Below, in pieces: positions 45,368 through 57,526 of a stretch of DNA of 64,000 bases. The stretch comes from Budorcas taxicolor (Eukaryota; Chordata; Mammalia; Artiodactyla; Bovidae). A program made the position numbers and the translations under genes. Numbering within the stretch: the stretch's first letter is position 1; every line of letters begins with the position of its first letter. The DNA is taken from contig NC_068934.1 in the NCBI RefSeq assembly GCF_023091745.1, positions 17,996,434 to 18,060,433 on the forward strand, read 5' to 3'. Under the pieces are notes generated by a model. That model had not been told where the DNA came from and searched no databases. It saw nothing but the letters and a program-made list of their open reading frames with translations.

Positions 45368-47406
45368 TGTTTGACTGATTTCCAGAGTTCTCATAATTGA
45401 TTCTTACAGTTTTTACTTATTATTTTCAGTTTTTCTGTGGAGGGGTTGGAGTTTGAAGCTACCTGCCCCACCATTTTTGCTGATATCTCTCAGCAATTAC
45501 TTTTTAAAAGAAATGTTTTATAATTTCCCTTTAATATCCTGAAATAAAATTTATAGATAGCATAACTTAAAGCATACAGAAGCTCTTAAAGGTTGCTGTA
45601 GTGCATTTATTGTAATGTAAAGGAGAACTAAAAGGAAGTAATTTATTAAAAATAGTATGCATTTCAGTAAGTAAATGTTTTCATATGACACTGGAAGTCA
45701 TAATGAAGTAGTGATATGTTTGTAACTTTAAAACAGTTGAATTTAAGAGTTGTAAGAAACTCAGATTTCCTTTTGTACAAATGCTAATAAATGAGAGTAA
45801 AATCAACTCTTAAGTATTAGATTTTTTTACATATACACAAAATGAGAGAAACCACTTTTAGAGAAGTCAATAAAACACCCGTACAAATTACAGATGAAAG
45901 AAGTTAAAGAGGTGAAGGAAAGGAAAAAGTATAATGTTCATACAAACGTACTGGGCCTTACTTGAAATGTAATCATTTAGTAAATAATGACGACATATCA
46001 GAGAACACATCTTTTATTTTGAAATCCTAACGTAAGTCAGATATTTTAGTCCTGAGTACTTAAGTCCTTGGAAACGATATAGTTTAAGTGATAATGAGTC
46101 TCAAAGATGCATTTTTAAAAAGCAATAATAGGGCATTTAGGACCAGATCAAAGTTAAGTTTTAAAAATAATAGGCAGTTACAAAATAAATTAATAATTTC
46201 ATTTGATAATTTTATACTAGCTATCACATTCATTCTCCTTTCGAAGGCAAAAGGAGGAGAGGGCAGCAGAGGATGAGATGGTTAGATAGCATCAGTGGAC
46301 ATGAGTTTGAGCACACTCCACAGAGATAGCGGATGATAGGGAAGCCTGGCATGCTACAGTCTACGGTATCACAAAGAGTAGGACACAAGTTAGCAACTGA
46401 ACAACGACAGTCATGTTCATACACACACATACCCATACACAATATGCGGTATTTTTAGAACAACCAAGGGAATTAAATAAGATACCTTCATTTCATTTGT
46501 TTCTATAATTCAGTAGTTGGTACTCCACCTCTTAAAAGGAGTCTTACCTCCTATATTGAAAATTCTATATTGGCTTGGTTGCTTTTACAGTATTTGTTTT
46601 AGTGCACCATTATACTGAAACATTTTCAGATCACAATTTGAAATATAAGAGTAGGTAAATTATCTTCCTTCACTCCAAATGGATATAATAGTCATCACTT
46701 GATACAGAAGGTTTCTTAATTATACTATTTAAATTATGCATGACCTCCAAATAACTTTTTATCTTAACTGTCAATAAATGTTGACTGGCTTGTTTCTGAC
46801 CAGTTTCAAATGGACTAATCACTCTATATTACAAGTTCATAAAAATCTTTAAATGTAAATGTTCATCATATCTTTGAAAGATAAGGTCTGGCTTTTCTTA
46901 TCTCCTAGTTGTCATAAAGATTAAGTGAAACGAACATGTTTGTGGTTTATAATGTGTTTATTAAAATCTGTATTAAATGTATTATTATTAACAATTTAAT
47001 AATATGACAAGACATTTTTTAGAGGCTATTCCCTTGTGAAAGTTAAATTTTAATCATGGGTCAAAATAGTGAAAGACTGTCTAATGCTTCACATTTAAAA
47101 CATAATTTCTTGCTTCAGCTTGCCCCTCAATCAAAATCAGTTTTAGGGAAGAGTATATTTTATGACCAAAGTACTTTGCCCTTTAGTTGCTGTGCATTTC
47201 AGAAATACGGAGCAAACTTCCTTGACCTTAGCACTTACCAAGCAGGGATTTTCTCTCTTAAGTGTGTACTGAAAACTGCCTTTTTTCATGAGAATGAGCT
47301 GTCCTCATATATTTTAAATTGCTTTGTGATTTTTAGTTGTGACAGAAATGTGAATGCAGTTCACAACATGTAATAGCTTCTTGTTGGCCTCTGTTTTCTT
47401 TTGCAG
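45368..47406. other. Mostly unique intron leading to the second exon
   Basis: Apart from the BovB remnant at 46240-46405 nothing is recognised. The 105-aa frame at 47056-47373 ends before the exon acceptor, is in intron and has no NARS2 similarity. The last 30 bases form the pyrimidine tract of the exon at 47407. Confidence 0.5.
46240..46405 (+). repeat. BovB 3' end remnant
   Basis: Reads ggaggagagggcagcagagg, then atgagatggttagatagcat and gacatgagtttgagcacact with agggaagcctggcatgctac: the BovB 3' terminal region, decayed. Confidence 0.82.
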
Positions 47407-47501
47407 CCTTCAAGCAAAATAAAGGTGCCTGAGGAGAATTTCTTCAATATTCCTGTGTTCTTAACTGTCTCAGGACAGCTTCATCTTGAAGTGATGTCAG
47501 G
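47407..47501 (+). CDS. NARS2: NARS2 internal exon, block preceding motif 2
   Basis: This 95-nt exon begins in frame directly after the exon at 3696-3776. It encodes PSSKIKVPEENFFNIP, then VFLTVSGQLHLEVMS and the first two bases of a Gly codon (phase 2). The VSGQLHLE block is typical of asparaginyl- and aspartyl-tRNA synthetases and lies just ahead of motif 2, which must be in the next exon outside this window. The acceptor is a long T/C tract ending ttttgcag at 47399-47406. The donor, agg|gtacag, is a usable but weaker match than that of the previous exon. By recalled human numbering it spans about residues 199-230, probably exon 6. The Ile of FFNIP aligns with human Val213, a position linked to human mitochondrial disease. 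Splice sites and frame are intact, so it looks functional. Confidence 0.93.
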
Positions 47502-49639
47502 GTACAGAGTTTTTTCTTTTACTGGCATGGGCTACTGTTTATGGGTTGGGTGAGAGTGTAATAATGTTTCCTTTCCCGGTGCTAAAACCTAAAAATTGAA
47601 GTTAAGGTTTGTGGTTAGTCCACATCAATTCACTAAAAGTACATTTAGATTGACACTTTGACAATATCCAGATTTCTTACTGAAAAAATCAGGGTAGTAT
47701 CCACTTTTTTTGGTGAAGAACGTAACTTTGGAAATATGAAGTGATTTATTTTTTCTTTGTACTAATCTTTTTGGCTTACATCTCAAACATATAATCAAAA
47801 TATAAGTATAATTAATCATGTTTATGAAAGTGAAAACAGTTATAATTCACACCTGAAAATTATAAGAGAGGTACTTGGAACAGATGGAAGAAAAAACTTT
47901 TTAAAATTATGGTTTAAATAAAGGAAATTAACTCACACAATCATCATGATGTGTAACCAATTAAAAAGTATTAGAAGTCAGATCCCATTAATTTTAGCCA
48001 GTCTTCAAATCTCTGGAAAGTCACTATAATCCTTTCAGTGCAATTTCCTTTTTTTTAGAGATTAAACAGGAAAATCTTTACTCTTTAAATTTTATGTTCT
48101 GTGATTCTGTGGGTAATTTTCTTAATGCTGACTCAACAAGTACTGAATCTCTACCCAAATATAAATATCTTTGTTTTCTCACAGAGCTTGAGACTTAAAA
48201 ACCTTTTTAGGAAATGGCTGCATTGAAAATAGGCAATCTTTATGTATTTCCCATTGGTTTTTAAATGTGCAGATGGAAAAGCTGAGGGGAAATAGTATTT
48301 GTGTTGTTTTTTTTTTTTTTTTTGATGGACTTTACTGGCAGGATAAAGAATGTCAGTGGTGGAATAAAGATAGTCTTGAAAATAATATATACTTAGATTC
48401 TTTTCTGATTTATCTTTGAGAAAGAAAGATACTATTTGATAATTACAGAGACCAAATAATAGAAAATATTATCAGAATATGGTATAGAAAAACTATTATC
48501 ATAATAGCTCTGTGAGATTGTAGGAACTGCAGAATTGTTTGTGGGAAAGGCCATGTCAGACATGTCATGGAAAGTTTCTTGTGCATGTCAGTATAATTTT
48601 TAAAACTTTAAAACATTCATAGAAATATAAAGTGAATATGTATCAAATATTTTATTTGGTTATTAATTACTGAGGAAATAAGTAAAATAGTAAGACTAGT
48701 TCAAAGAGCATTTGGGAGGCTGTGAATTAATAGGCAGTTTAATAAAGGAATTTTAAAATAAGATTGCTAGATTAGTTACAAAGTAGCTGATATCCTGCAG
48801 ATCAACTAACTCTAACCTTTAGAATTTTCTCTTCTACCTAACAGAAATGATTTGCACATCTGCTGGACAAAAATCTATAAGTTAACATGTAACTTTACTT
48901 AATCTGGGCTATTTAGTTCAATAGTAAATAGAATAATGGAGCAAAGTTCATCTCTTAGGTAATTAAATAACCTTTGAGTGTGTCCGTAGCCTTGTATTAT
49001 ATTGGAAGGATGTCCTATCTCCCTATTAGCTTTATCCAAGTTTAGGATAACCTTTCTTAACAACCTTTCATTAATCGTTTCTTTTTATCTATAAACTAGA
49101 GAAAAGGTTTATTTCCCTCAAATGTGTCATAATGTGGGAAAAGTGTAAGTTTGCCAAGTTTTTCTGTTATAATATCAGTAGTGGATTATGTTCCCCCTTT
49201 ACGAGTAGAGTACAGTGAACCACAGAATACACGGTACTGTGAAACTTGACAGAAGATTAAATGGACAGAATATGAGGGATTTATTAGTGTGTTATGAAGT
49301 TATTTCTGACAGAGGCAGTCAAATATTCCTAGCTTAATACAGTTTCAGTACTGTTAGTACACAGTACATCGTGTTTAAGATTAATGCGTGATTCAGTCTC
49401 CAGTAAGAAATTGTTAGTCTTCTTTTCCTTAGCATTTTTTTTCTAAATTTTATATAACAGACTTTTAAAATGGAGTAAATGGTCACTATATTTAGAAGGT
49501 TAACATTTTCTAAAAGGATATCTATGTTGCTCTAGTGGGTTTATGGCTCTATTTTAAAGTTTAATTTTGTTGTTGTTTTAAATAAACTTCTATTTTTTAA
49601 TAATTTTTTAAAATAACATTGTTAAAAATGATCTTTTTT
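47502..49639 (+). other. NARS2: Next NARS2 intron, unique section
   Basis: Starts with the donor gtacag. AT-rich, with a T run at 48308-48323. I see no repeat family and no exon encoding the expected motif 2. Confidence 0.5.
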
Positions 49640-49975
49640 ATTGTTTATCTTTGGCTGTGCTGGGTCTTCGTTGCTGCACGGGCCTTTCTCTAGTTTCGGA
49701 GAGCCGGGCCCAACTGTCTGGCTGCAGTGCATGTGCTGCTCATTACGGTGGCTCCTCCGGGCGCGGAGCACAGGCTGCCGGGCATGCGACTTGAGTAGCT
49801 GTGATTCGTAGGCTCAGTAATTGCGGCTCCAGGGCTCTAGAGCGCAGGCTCAGTAGTTGTGGTGCAGGGGCATAGTTGCTCCTCAGCATGTGGCATCTTC
49901 CTGGATCAGGGATGGAACCTGTGTCTCCTGTGTTGGCAGGCGGGTTCTTTAGCACTGAGCCACCAGGGAAACCCT
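49640..49975 (-). repeat. CHR SINE, long form, antisense
   Basis: The + strand reads tttggctgtgctgggtcttc, then gttgctgcacgggcctttct, gcgcaggctcagtagttgtg and tagcactgagccaccaggga, the reverse of the tRNA-derived head. This is the GC-rich patch in an AT-rich intron. The reverse-strand frame at 49743-49955 is this SINE. Confidence 0.88.
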
Positions 49976-49984
49976 GAATAATTT

Positions 49985-50530
49985 TTAAATGTAGAAAAGT
50001 TGCAAAGATAGTTCAGACTTCTTGTATACCTCTCACCCAATTTCCCCTATTGTTAACATCTTAACACGTTGCTGTGGTACATTTGTGAAAACTTAAGAAC
50101 CCGACGTTAATACACTACTGTTAACTATAAATTCCAGACTTCATTTAGATTTCACTGGCATTCCGTCAGTGCCTTTTTCCAGGATCCACTTTAGGATGTG
50201 CTTAGCTGCTCGGTCGTGTCCGACTCTTCGCAACCCCATGGACAACAGCCCACCAGGCTCCTCTGTCCATGGAATTCTCCAGGCAAGAATACTTTAGTGG
50301 GTTGCCATGCCCTTCTCCAGAGGATCTTCCCAACCCAGGGATCGAACCCAGCTATCCCACATTGCAGGCAGACTGTTTACCATCTGAGCCACCAGGGAAT
50401 TACATTTAGTTTTCAGGTTTCCCTGGTCTCATCTCGTCTATAACGGTTTCTCAGACTTTCCTTATTTTTCATGGCTTGTAGAAAGTATGCCAGTCTGGGT
50501 TTTTCTCATGTTTTTCTTAAATTTCGGGGA
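49985..50530 (-). repeat. Old L1M (L1ME-type) fragment, antisense, split by Bov-tA
   Basis: Left piece 49985-50190 (tagaaaagttgcaaagatag, tttcccctattgttaacatc) and right piece from about 50400 (acatttagttttcaggtttc) are adjacent parts of an L1M 3' UTR; the SINE at 50195-50398 separates them. Confidence 0.72.
50195..50398 (-). repeat. Bov-tA SINE
   Basis: Reverse-strand copy from gtgcttagctgctcggtcgt to catctgagccaccagggaa, well preserved. Confidence 0.95.
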
Positions 50531-51089
50531 AGCCATGGGAGTGGAAAGAATACCACAGAAGTGAAATGCTCTTCTTGTCATGTATCATGTCAGGGAGGAC
50601 TTGGTATCAATATGATGCCGTTCACATTCATTGCTTGTGTTACTTGCCAAGTTTCACCACTGAAAATGTACTGTTTTTCTTTTTCTCTGCTTTGTTCTTT
50701 GAAAATGAGTTACTGAGTGTACCCATACTTACTGGAGGTAGGAGTGAGGGGTTGGGAAGTGGGAAATGGAATTATGCACCATGTCCTGCGGTGAGGGCAG
50801 TATTGACAATTAATCTGTATGAATGATTTTTTGTCTCTTTGCTCTGATTTATTTATTTGTGTCGTCTGTTCTATCAGGATGGACTGATGTATGGTTTAGG
50901 CTGTATTTCAATGCTCTGCTGTTTAGTTTACTGCTCAGATTGTTTCAGTTGTTGGGAATTGCTGTATTTTAATTCTTGCACCCCTTCCACATGCCCCTGT
51001 CCTTTTGTCTTTTAAGTACCTCCTTATTCTCTGGTACTGTTAGATACCAAGATTTTTTCCTTTGTTAGTTTGTTTTACTGTTCTGTAAT

Positions 51090-52650
51090 TGATAAACCTA
51101 CACTGAAACAGTACTGTTACTCAGAGTCCATCATTTACGTAGGGGTCACTCTTTGTAGTGTATGTTTTATAGGTTTGGAGAAGTGATGTCATACAGAGTA
51201 GTTTCACTGCTCTAAAAGTGTATGCTCCTGCGAATCATCCCTCCCTCTTTCCTTCCCTCCCTCCCACCTAATCCCTGGCAATCTCTGATTTTTTAACTGC
51301 CCCCAAAGTTTTGCCCTTTCTAGAATGTCATAGAGTTGGAGTCATACAATATGTAGCCTTTTCACATTTTCTTCATTTAGTAATATGCATTAATATTTAA
51401 TACTCCATATCTTTTCATGGCTTGATGGCTCATGTCTTTTTAGCATTGAGTAGTATTTCATTACATTGATGTATTACATCTACTTTTGCTTTATTGACTA
51501 CGCCAAAGCCTTTGACTGTGTGGAGCACAACAAACTGTGGGAAATTCGTAAAGAGATGGGAATACCAGACCACCTGACCTGCCTCCTGAGAAATCTGTAT
51601 GCAGGTCAAGAAGCAACAGTTAGAACTCAACATGGAACAATGGAATGCTTCCAGATTGGGAAAGGAGTACATCAAGGCTGTATATTGTCACCCTGCTTAT
51701 TTAACTTGTATGCAGAGTGCATCATATGAAATGCTGGGCTGGATGAAGCACAAGCTGGAATCAAGATTGCTGGGAGAAATATCAGTAACCTCAGATATGC
51801 AGATGCACCACCCTTATGGCAGAAAGTGAAGAGGAACTAAAGAGTCTCTTGATGAAAATGAAAGAGAGTGTGAAAAAGCTGGCTTAAAACTCAACATTCA
51901 AACAACGAAGATCATGGCATCCGGTCCCATCACGTCATGGCAAATAGATGGAGAAACAATGGAAACTGTGACAGACTTTCTTTTCTTGGGCTCCAGAATC
52001 ACTGCAGATGGTGACTGCAGCTGTGAAATTAAAATATGCTTGCTTCTTAGAAGAAAATCTATGACAGACCTAGACAGCATATTAAAAAGCAGAGACATTA
52101 CTTTGCCAGCAAAGATCCATCTAGTCAAAGCTATGGATTTTCCAGTAGTCATGTATGGATGTAAGAGTTGGGCCATAAAGAAAGCTGAGTGCTGGAAAAT
52201 TGATGCTTTTGAATCGTGGTGTTGGCAAAGACTCTTGAGAGTCCCTTGGACTGCAAGGAGATTCAACCAGTCGGTTGTAAAGATACTCACTTGAAGGACT
52301 GATGCTGAAGCTTGAATACTTTGGCCACCTGATGCAAAGAGCTGACTCATTGCAAAAGACCCTGATGCTGGAAAGATTGAAGGTGGGAGAAGGGGACGAC
52401 AGAGGATGAGAGGGTTGGATGACATCACCGACTCAATGGACATGAGTTTGAGTAAGCTCTGGGAATTGGTGATGGAAAGGGAAGCCTGGAGTGCCGCAGT
52501 CCATGGGGGTCACAAAGAGTCGGACATGACTGAGCGACTGAACTGAACTGAGTATTTCATTAACTGGAAGTACCATGGTTTATCCTTCTGTTCACTTACT
52601 GAAGGACATCTTGGTTGCTTCATGTTTTCGCAGTTATCCCAACCATATTT
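51090..52650 (-). repeat. Old L1M 3' region, antisense, split by BovB copy E
   Basis: Left 51090-51463 (gtagtttcactgctctaaaa, gaatgtcatagagttggagt) and right 52551-52650 (cttactgaaggacatcttgg) continue one another. The left part parallels the L1M at 32145-33020. Confidence 0.78.
51464..52550 (+). mobile_element. BovB (RTE) LINE copy E, sense, inserted in old L1M
   Basis: About 1.1 kb from the RT core (FCFIDYAKAFDCVEHNKLW in the frame at 51466-51729, with QGCILSPCLFNLYAE) to the BovB 3' terminus (gactgaactgaactga). A frameshift falls at the catalytic region, which reads RYAD then breaks. A second frame at 51914-52294 carries the C-terminal part. The direct repeat agtatttcatta occurs at 51452-51463 and 52551-52562, an exact 12-bp target duplication. 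The first 15 bases after it are not clear BovB and may be filler. Inactive. Confidence 0.92.
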
Positions 52651-53539
52651 TTTAATTTTCTCTACCCTGATCTCAGAATCGGCCATTTCTTCTAAAGCCC
52701 TGATTCCTTTTCTTGGAAAATGATATTTAGAAAATAAGAGTTAGTCACTAGTATCTTGCTGCTGCTGAGGGGTTATTGATATTAAGCCCTTTCAGCGGAC
52801 ATAGCTATAAATGTTTTTTAAATAAACGAAAGCTAAGTGTTTTCATTACAGTCTGCCTAGAAATAGTGCAGTGTAAGTTGAGTGTCTGTTCTGAAAGAGT
52901 TAGAAATGCCCTAAATTGTAAAACTTATACTTACGAGATGTCATGTAATAAAGTTTTCCATTTTTTTGTCACTTAAACCCAGAATTAGAGGAAGCCTTGG
53001 CCTAATGTATTTAAAAGGATTCTTGATTATTATTGTTTTCTTTATTGGTTTTGTGATTTTTAGTTCTGTTGCAGGTGTTTTTTTCCCTTTATATATATTT
53101 TTACAAAGCCACAAAGTCAGGCATATTTCAGGATAAAACTGATGTTTTTCTTTTGAACATTGCTATTAGAAGTATAAACTAGTACAGCCTCTCTAGAGAA
53201 ATACTTTTGCAGTGAGAATTATTCTTAAGGAAATGATCTGACAATTTCTGTAAAGATGAGCAAAAAAAAAAAAAAAAAAAGTTGAAATCAACTTTTTACT
53301 AATGAAAAATTACTAACAATCTAAATACTTATTTAAGAAGATTGACTAATCCTCAATGTACCAAGAAAATATTCAGCACCATTTACCATCTGGGAGTAAT
53401 GAACCTTATTTTTAATAAATATTTTTAAGCCATGTTATGAATAGTTTGCTGAAGTAAAAATAAAGGAATGGTGAAAATCAACTTTATTAGAATTTCAATG
53501 AGTATTTAAATACAGCAAACCCAGATTTTTAAGAATTTT
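52651..53539. other. Unique AT-rich intron with an A19 run
   Basis: The only notable feature is the homopolymer A at 53262-53280. No family or exon recognised. Confidence 0.5.
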
Positions 53540-54211
53540 ATTATTGAGAGATTTACTTATTATAAAATTCATCAATTTAAAATGTACCATTCAGTGGGTT
53601 TTAGTATATTTTCAAGTTTTTGAACATCACTATAATCTAAGAATATTTTTAATCACCCGGAAAGAGGCTTTTTCCCATTAGCAGTCACCATCCTCTCTCC
53701 CACCCTAGGCACCAGTAATCAATCTGCTTTATGTGTCTGTGAATTTTCCCATTCTGGATATTTCATATAAATGGAGTCACACCATATATAGCATTCTGTG
53801 ACTGGTTTACTTTATTTTGCATAATACATTCAATGACTGTCAGTGTCATAGCATGTATCAGTATTTGATTCTTTTTTGTTGCCGAATAACAGTCCATGTT
53901 ATGAGTGTAGCACGTTTGTTTATCCATTCAGCAGGTAATAGAAATTTGGGTTGATTTTACTTTTTGGCTATTATGAATAATGTTCACATGACTGTTTGAG
54001 TACAAGTATTTGTGTGAACATGTTTGCATTTTTCTTGGATGGGTACTTAGAAGTGGAAATGATGGGTCACATGGTAAGTTTCACCATGTGAGGAACTGTT
54101 AGACTGTTTTTCACAGTGGCTGCACCAAACTTAAAACCCCACCAGCAGTGTATAAAGATTCCAATTTCTCCACATCCTTGCCAGTACTTATTATATGTCT
54201 TTTATTGTGCC

Positions 54212-54365
54212 ACAGGACACCCAGGTTTCATCCCTGGGTTGGGAAGATGCCCTGGAAATGAGAATGGCAACCCACTCCATTATTCTTGCCTGGAGAATTC
54301 CATGGACCGAGGAGCCTGGCAAGCTATAGTCAGGGTTGCAGATTCAGACAGGACTGAGGGACTTA
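54212..54365 (+). repeat. Bov-tA SINE, head truncated
   Basis: Starts inside the tRNA-like part (ccaggtttcatccctgggtt), then ggcaacccactccattattc and ends cagacaggactgagggactt. Confidence 0.88.
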
Positions 54366-54583
54366 CATACTCATTGAGTGTGAAGTGACGTCTCTTTATG
54401 GTTTTTATTATGCATTGCCCCCATGACTAATGTTGAGCATCTTTTCACATGCCTGTTGGCCATTCAGATGTCGTCTGTGGAGAAATGTCTATTTAAATCC
54501 TTGGTTCGTGTTTTCAGTTATTTTAGTTATTTCTCTTTTTATAATTTAGTTATAAAAATTCTTTATATATTCTAGATATAAGT

Positions 54584-54672
54584 CTCTTATCAGATAAACT
54601 GATATATATCTGATAACAGATAAACTGGTATCTATCTGATATCAGATATCAAATCATATAAGAATTTGATAC
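54584..54672. repeat. Local palindrome-rich expansion of an L1 motif
   Basis: Repeats of atcagata and its near-reverse tatctgat alternate over about 85 bases (atcagataaactgatat, acagataaactggtat, tctgatatcagatatca). An L1 normally has this motif once at this point. Confidence 0.7.
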
Positions 54673-54730
54673 CTGATTTGCAAATATTTTTTCTCATTCT
54701 GTGGTTTTTTTCATTTTCTTGAATATGATG

Positions 54731-55199
54731 GCTAAACCCAGATTCTTGTCTTTACATTTCTAGGTTTTGAAAGTACTTCAAATAGAAGCCCTTTTGAATG
54801 TAGCCAGCTGTGTATCAGTTGCCATGTATGATCCTGGAATATGTCTGTACTTTAAATATAGGTTCAAATTTCAGATATATCTTTAATAGGCTCTAGCTTA
54901 TTATTACTTTTGGTTCTTGCAGCACATTATCAAAAATAACTTCGATACCTCTTAATTTTATTGAAGAGAGGTTTAATTGCAAAACATTTTCGTTTTTAAA
55001 TTACTAAACACCAGTTAGAAGGATCAAATCAGTGAATTTTTTCATTTCTGCATGTTATTTTTTTCCTTCCAAGTAACTTCGTGTACACACTTGCCTTTAA
55101 GCATTTGTCCACTTATTAAGCATATCAAGTAAATTTTGATCTATGATTGTCATGAACAGTGAAAAAATATTGTCACACAAGGAAAAATAAATACTGTTG
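54731..55199. other. Unique intron sequence
   Basis: No repeat or exon recognised between the antisense L1M and the sense L1. Confidence 0.45.
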
Positions 55200-56378
55200 T
55201 TAAAATGACCATACTACATAAGGCAATCTGCAGATTCAGTGCAATTCCTATCAAAATCCCAATGATGATTTTCACAGAACTATAACAGATATTTTTAAAA
55301 TCTGTATAGAAGCAAAAGACCTCAAATAGCCAAAGCAGTCTTGAGAAAGAAGAGCAAAGGTGGAGGTATCACATGCCCTGATTTCAAACTATACTACAAA
55401 GCTAAAGTATTCGAAACAGTATGATTCTGGAACAGACATGTAGATCACTGAAACAAAATAGAGAGCCCAGAAATGAATCCACACTTACATGGTCAGTTAC
55501 TCTATGACAAAGGAGATAACAATGTACAGTGGGAAAAGGGCAGCCTCTTCAATAGATGCTGTTGGAAAAACTGAACTATTTTCTCATACAGTGTACAAAA
55601 ACAAGCCCAAAATAGGTTAAAGACTTAAATATAAGACTTGAAACCATAAAACTTACAGAAGAAACTTTAAGCATTTGAGATTGGACTCAGCATTATATAT
55701 ATATATATATATTTTGGATATGTCTCCTCAGGCAAAGTTATTTTTAAAAAGCAAAAATAAACAAAAACTACATCAAACTAAAAGCTTTTACACAATGAAA
55801 GAAACCATCAACAAAACGAAAAGGCCACCTACTGAAAAGGAGAAGATACATGAAATGATATGTCTGATAAGGGGCTAATATCCAAAATATACCAAGAACT
55901 CATACAACTCAACATTAAAAAAAAATAACTCAATATAAAAAACTGGGCAGAGGACCTGAATAGAAGTTTTTCTAGAAATGACACACAGATGGCTAACAGG
56001 CATATGAAAAGATACCCAACATCACTCTCATTAGAAATGTTTATCAAAACCACAGTAAAATATCACCTCACACATGTTAGAATGCTCATTATCAAAAAGA
56101 CAACAAATAACAAAAGTTAGTACGTATGTGGAGAAAAAGGAATCCTCATGCACTATTGCCAGAAATGTAAATTGGTGCATTCACTATGCAAAAGAATATA
56201 TTGTTGTTGTTGTTCAGTCACTAAGTTGTGTCCAAATCTTTGTGACCCCGTGGACTGCAGCATTTCAGGCTTCCCTGTCCTTCACTATATCCCAGAGTTT
56301 GCTCAAACTCGTGTCCTTTGAGTCAGTGATGCCAGCTAGCCATCTCATCCTCTGTTGCCTCCTTCTTCTCTTCAGTTT

Positions 56379-57275
56379 AATTCAGTTCAGTTGCTCAGTC
56401 GGGCAACCCCATGAGCTGCAGAACACCAGGCCTCCCTGTCCAGCACCAACTCCCGGAGCCCACCCAAACTCCTGTCCATTGAGTCAGTGATGCCATCCAA
56501 CCCTCTCATCCTCTGTCATTCCCTTCCCCTCCTGCCCTCAGTCTTACCCAGCATCAGGGTCTTTTCAAATGAGCCAGCTCTTCACATCAGGTAGCCAAAG
56601 TACTGGAGTTTCAGCTTCGACATCAGACCTTCCAATGAACACCCAGGACTGATCTTTAGGATGGACTGGTTGGATCTCCTTGCAGTCCAAGGGACTCTCA
56701 AGAGTCTTCTCCAACACCACGATTCAGAAGCATCAATTCTTCGGCTCTCAGCTTTCTTTATAATCTAACTCTCACATCCATACATGACTACTGGAAAAAC
56801 CATTACCTTGGCTAGTTGGACCTTTGTCGGCAAAGTAATGTCTCTGCTTTTTAATACGCTGTCTAGGTTGGTCATAACTTTCCTTCCAAGAAATAAGTGT
56901 CTTTTAATTTCATGGCTGCAGTCACCATCTGCAGTGATTTTGGAGCCCAAAAAATGAAGTCTGACATTATTTCCATTGTTTCCCCATCTATTTGCCATGA
57001 AGTGATGGGACCAGATGCCATGATCTTCATTTTCTGAATGTTGAGCTTTAAGCCAACTTTCTCACTCTTCTTTTTCACTTCCATCAAGAGGCTCTTTAGA
57101 AATTCTTCACTTTCTGCCATAAGGGTGGTGTCATCTGCATATCTGAGGTTATTGATATTTCTCCCAGTCTTGATTCCAGCTTGTGCTTCCTCCAGCCCAG
57201 CGTTTCTCATGATGTACTCTGCATATAAGTTAAATAAGCAGGGTGATGATATACAGCCTTGACGTACTTGCGTGC
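56379..57275 (-). mobile_element. BovB (RTE) LINE copy G, antisense, nested in copy F
   Basis: Begins with the reversed 3' terminus (aattcagttcagttgctcag) and extends to the RT region (NNLRYADDTTLMAESEEFLK on the reverse strand, 56872-57297), stopping near 57270. It starts where copy F breaks off within ctccttcttctcttcagt and ends where copy F resumes. I could not define a clean target duplication. Two overlapping frames at 56765-56998 and 56872-57297 reveal a frameshift. Confidence 0.82.
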
Positions 57276-57526
57276 CCTCAAACTTTCTAAGCATCAAAGT
57301 TTTTTCCAGTGAGTAGTCTCTTGCATCAGGTGGCCAAAATTTTGGAGCTTCAGTTTCAGCATTACTCTTTCCAATGAATATTCAGGGATGATTTCCTTAG
57401 GATTGACTACTTTGATCTCCTTGCTGTCCAAGGGACTCTCAAGAGTCTTCTCCTACACCACAGTTTGAAAGCATCAGTTCTTCAGCAGTCAGCCTTCTTT
57501 ATGGTCCAGCTCTCACGTTGTACATG

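Larger units (their letters stand above)
3777..47406 (+). other. NARS2: NARS2 intron between the two exons, 43.6 kb
   Basis: This GT-AG intron separates two phase-0-joined coding exons. It opens with gtaagt and closes with a pyrimidine tract plus cag. Its length comes largely from transposons of several ages: old L1M, MIR and L2-like pieces, ruminant L1, and then BovB, Bov-tA and BOV-A2 insertions. The large open frames inside it are LINE fragments in both orientations. No exon-like NARS2 text was seen inside it, which agrees with the two flanking exons being adjacent in the protein. Confidence 0.85.
53540..54730 (-). repeat. Old L1M fragment, antisense, split by Bov-tA
   Basis: Text aaaatgtaccattcagtggg, then gatatttcatataaatggag, ggatgggtacttagaagtgg and atgttgagcatcttttcaca is antisense L1M. 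Bov-tA sits at 54212-54365, and a local expansion lies at 54584-54672. Confidence 0.8.
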
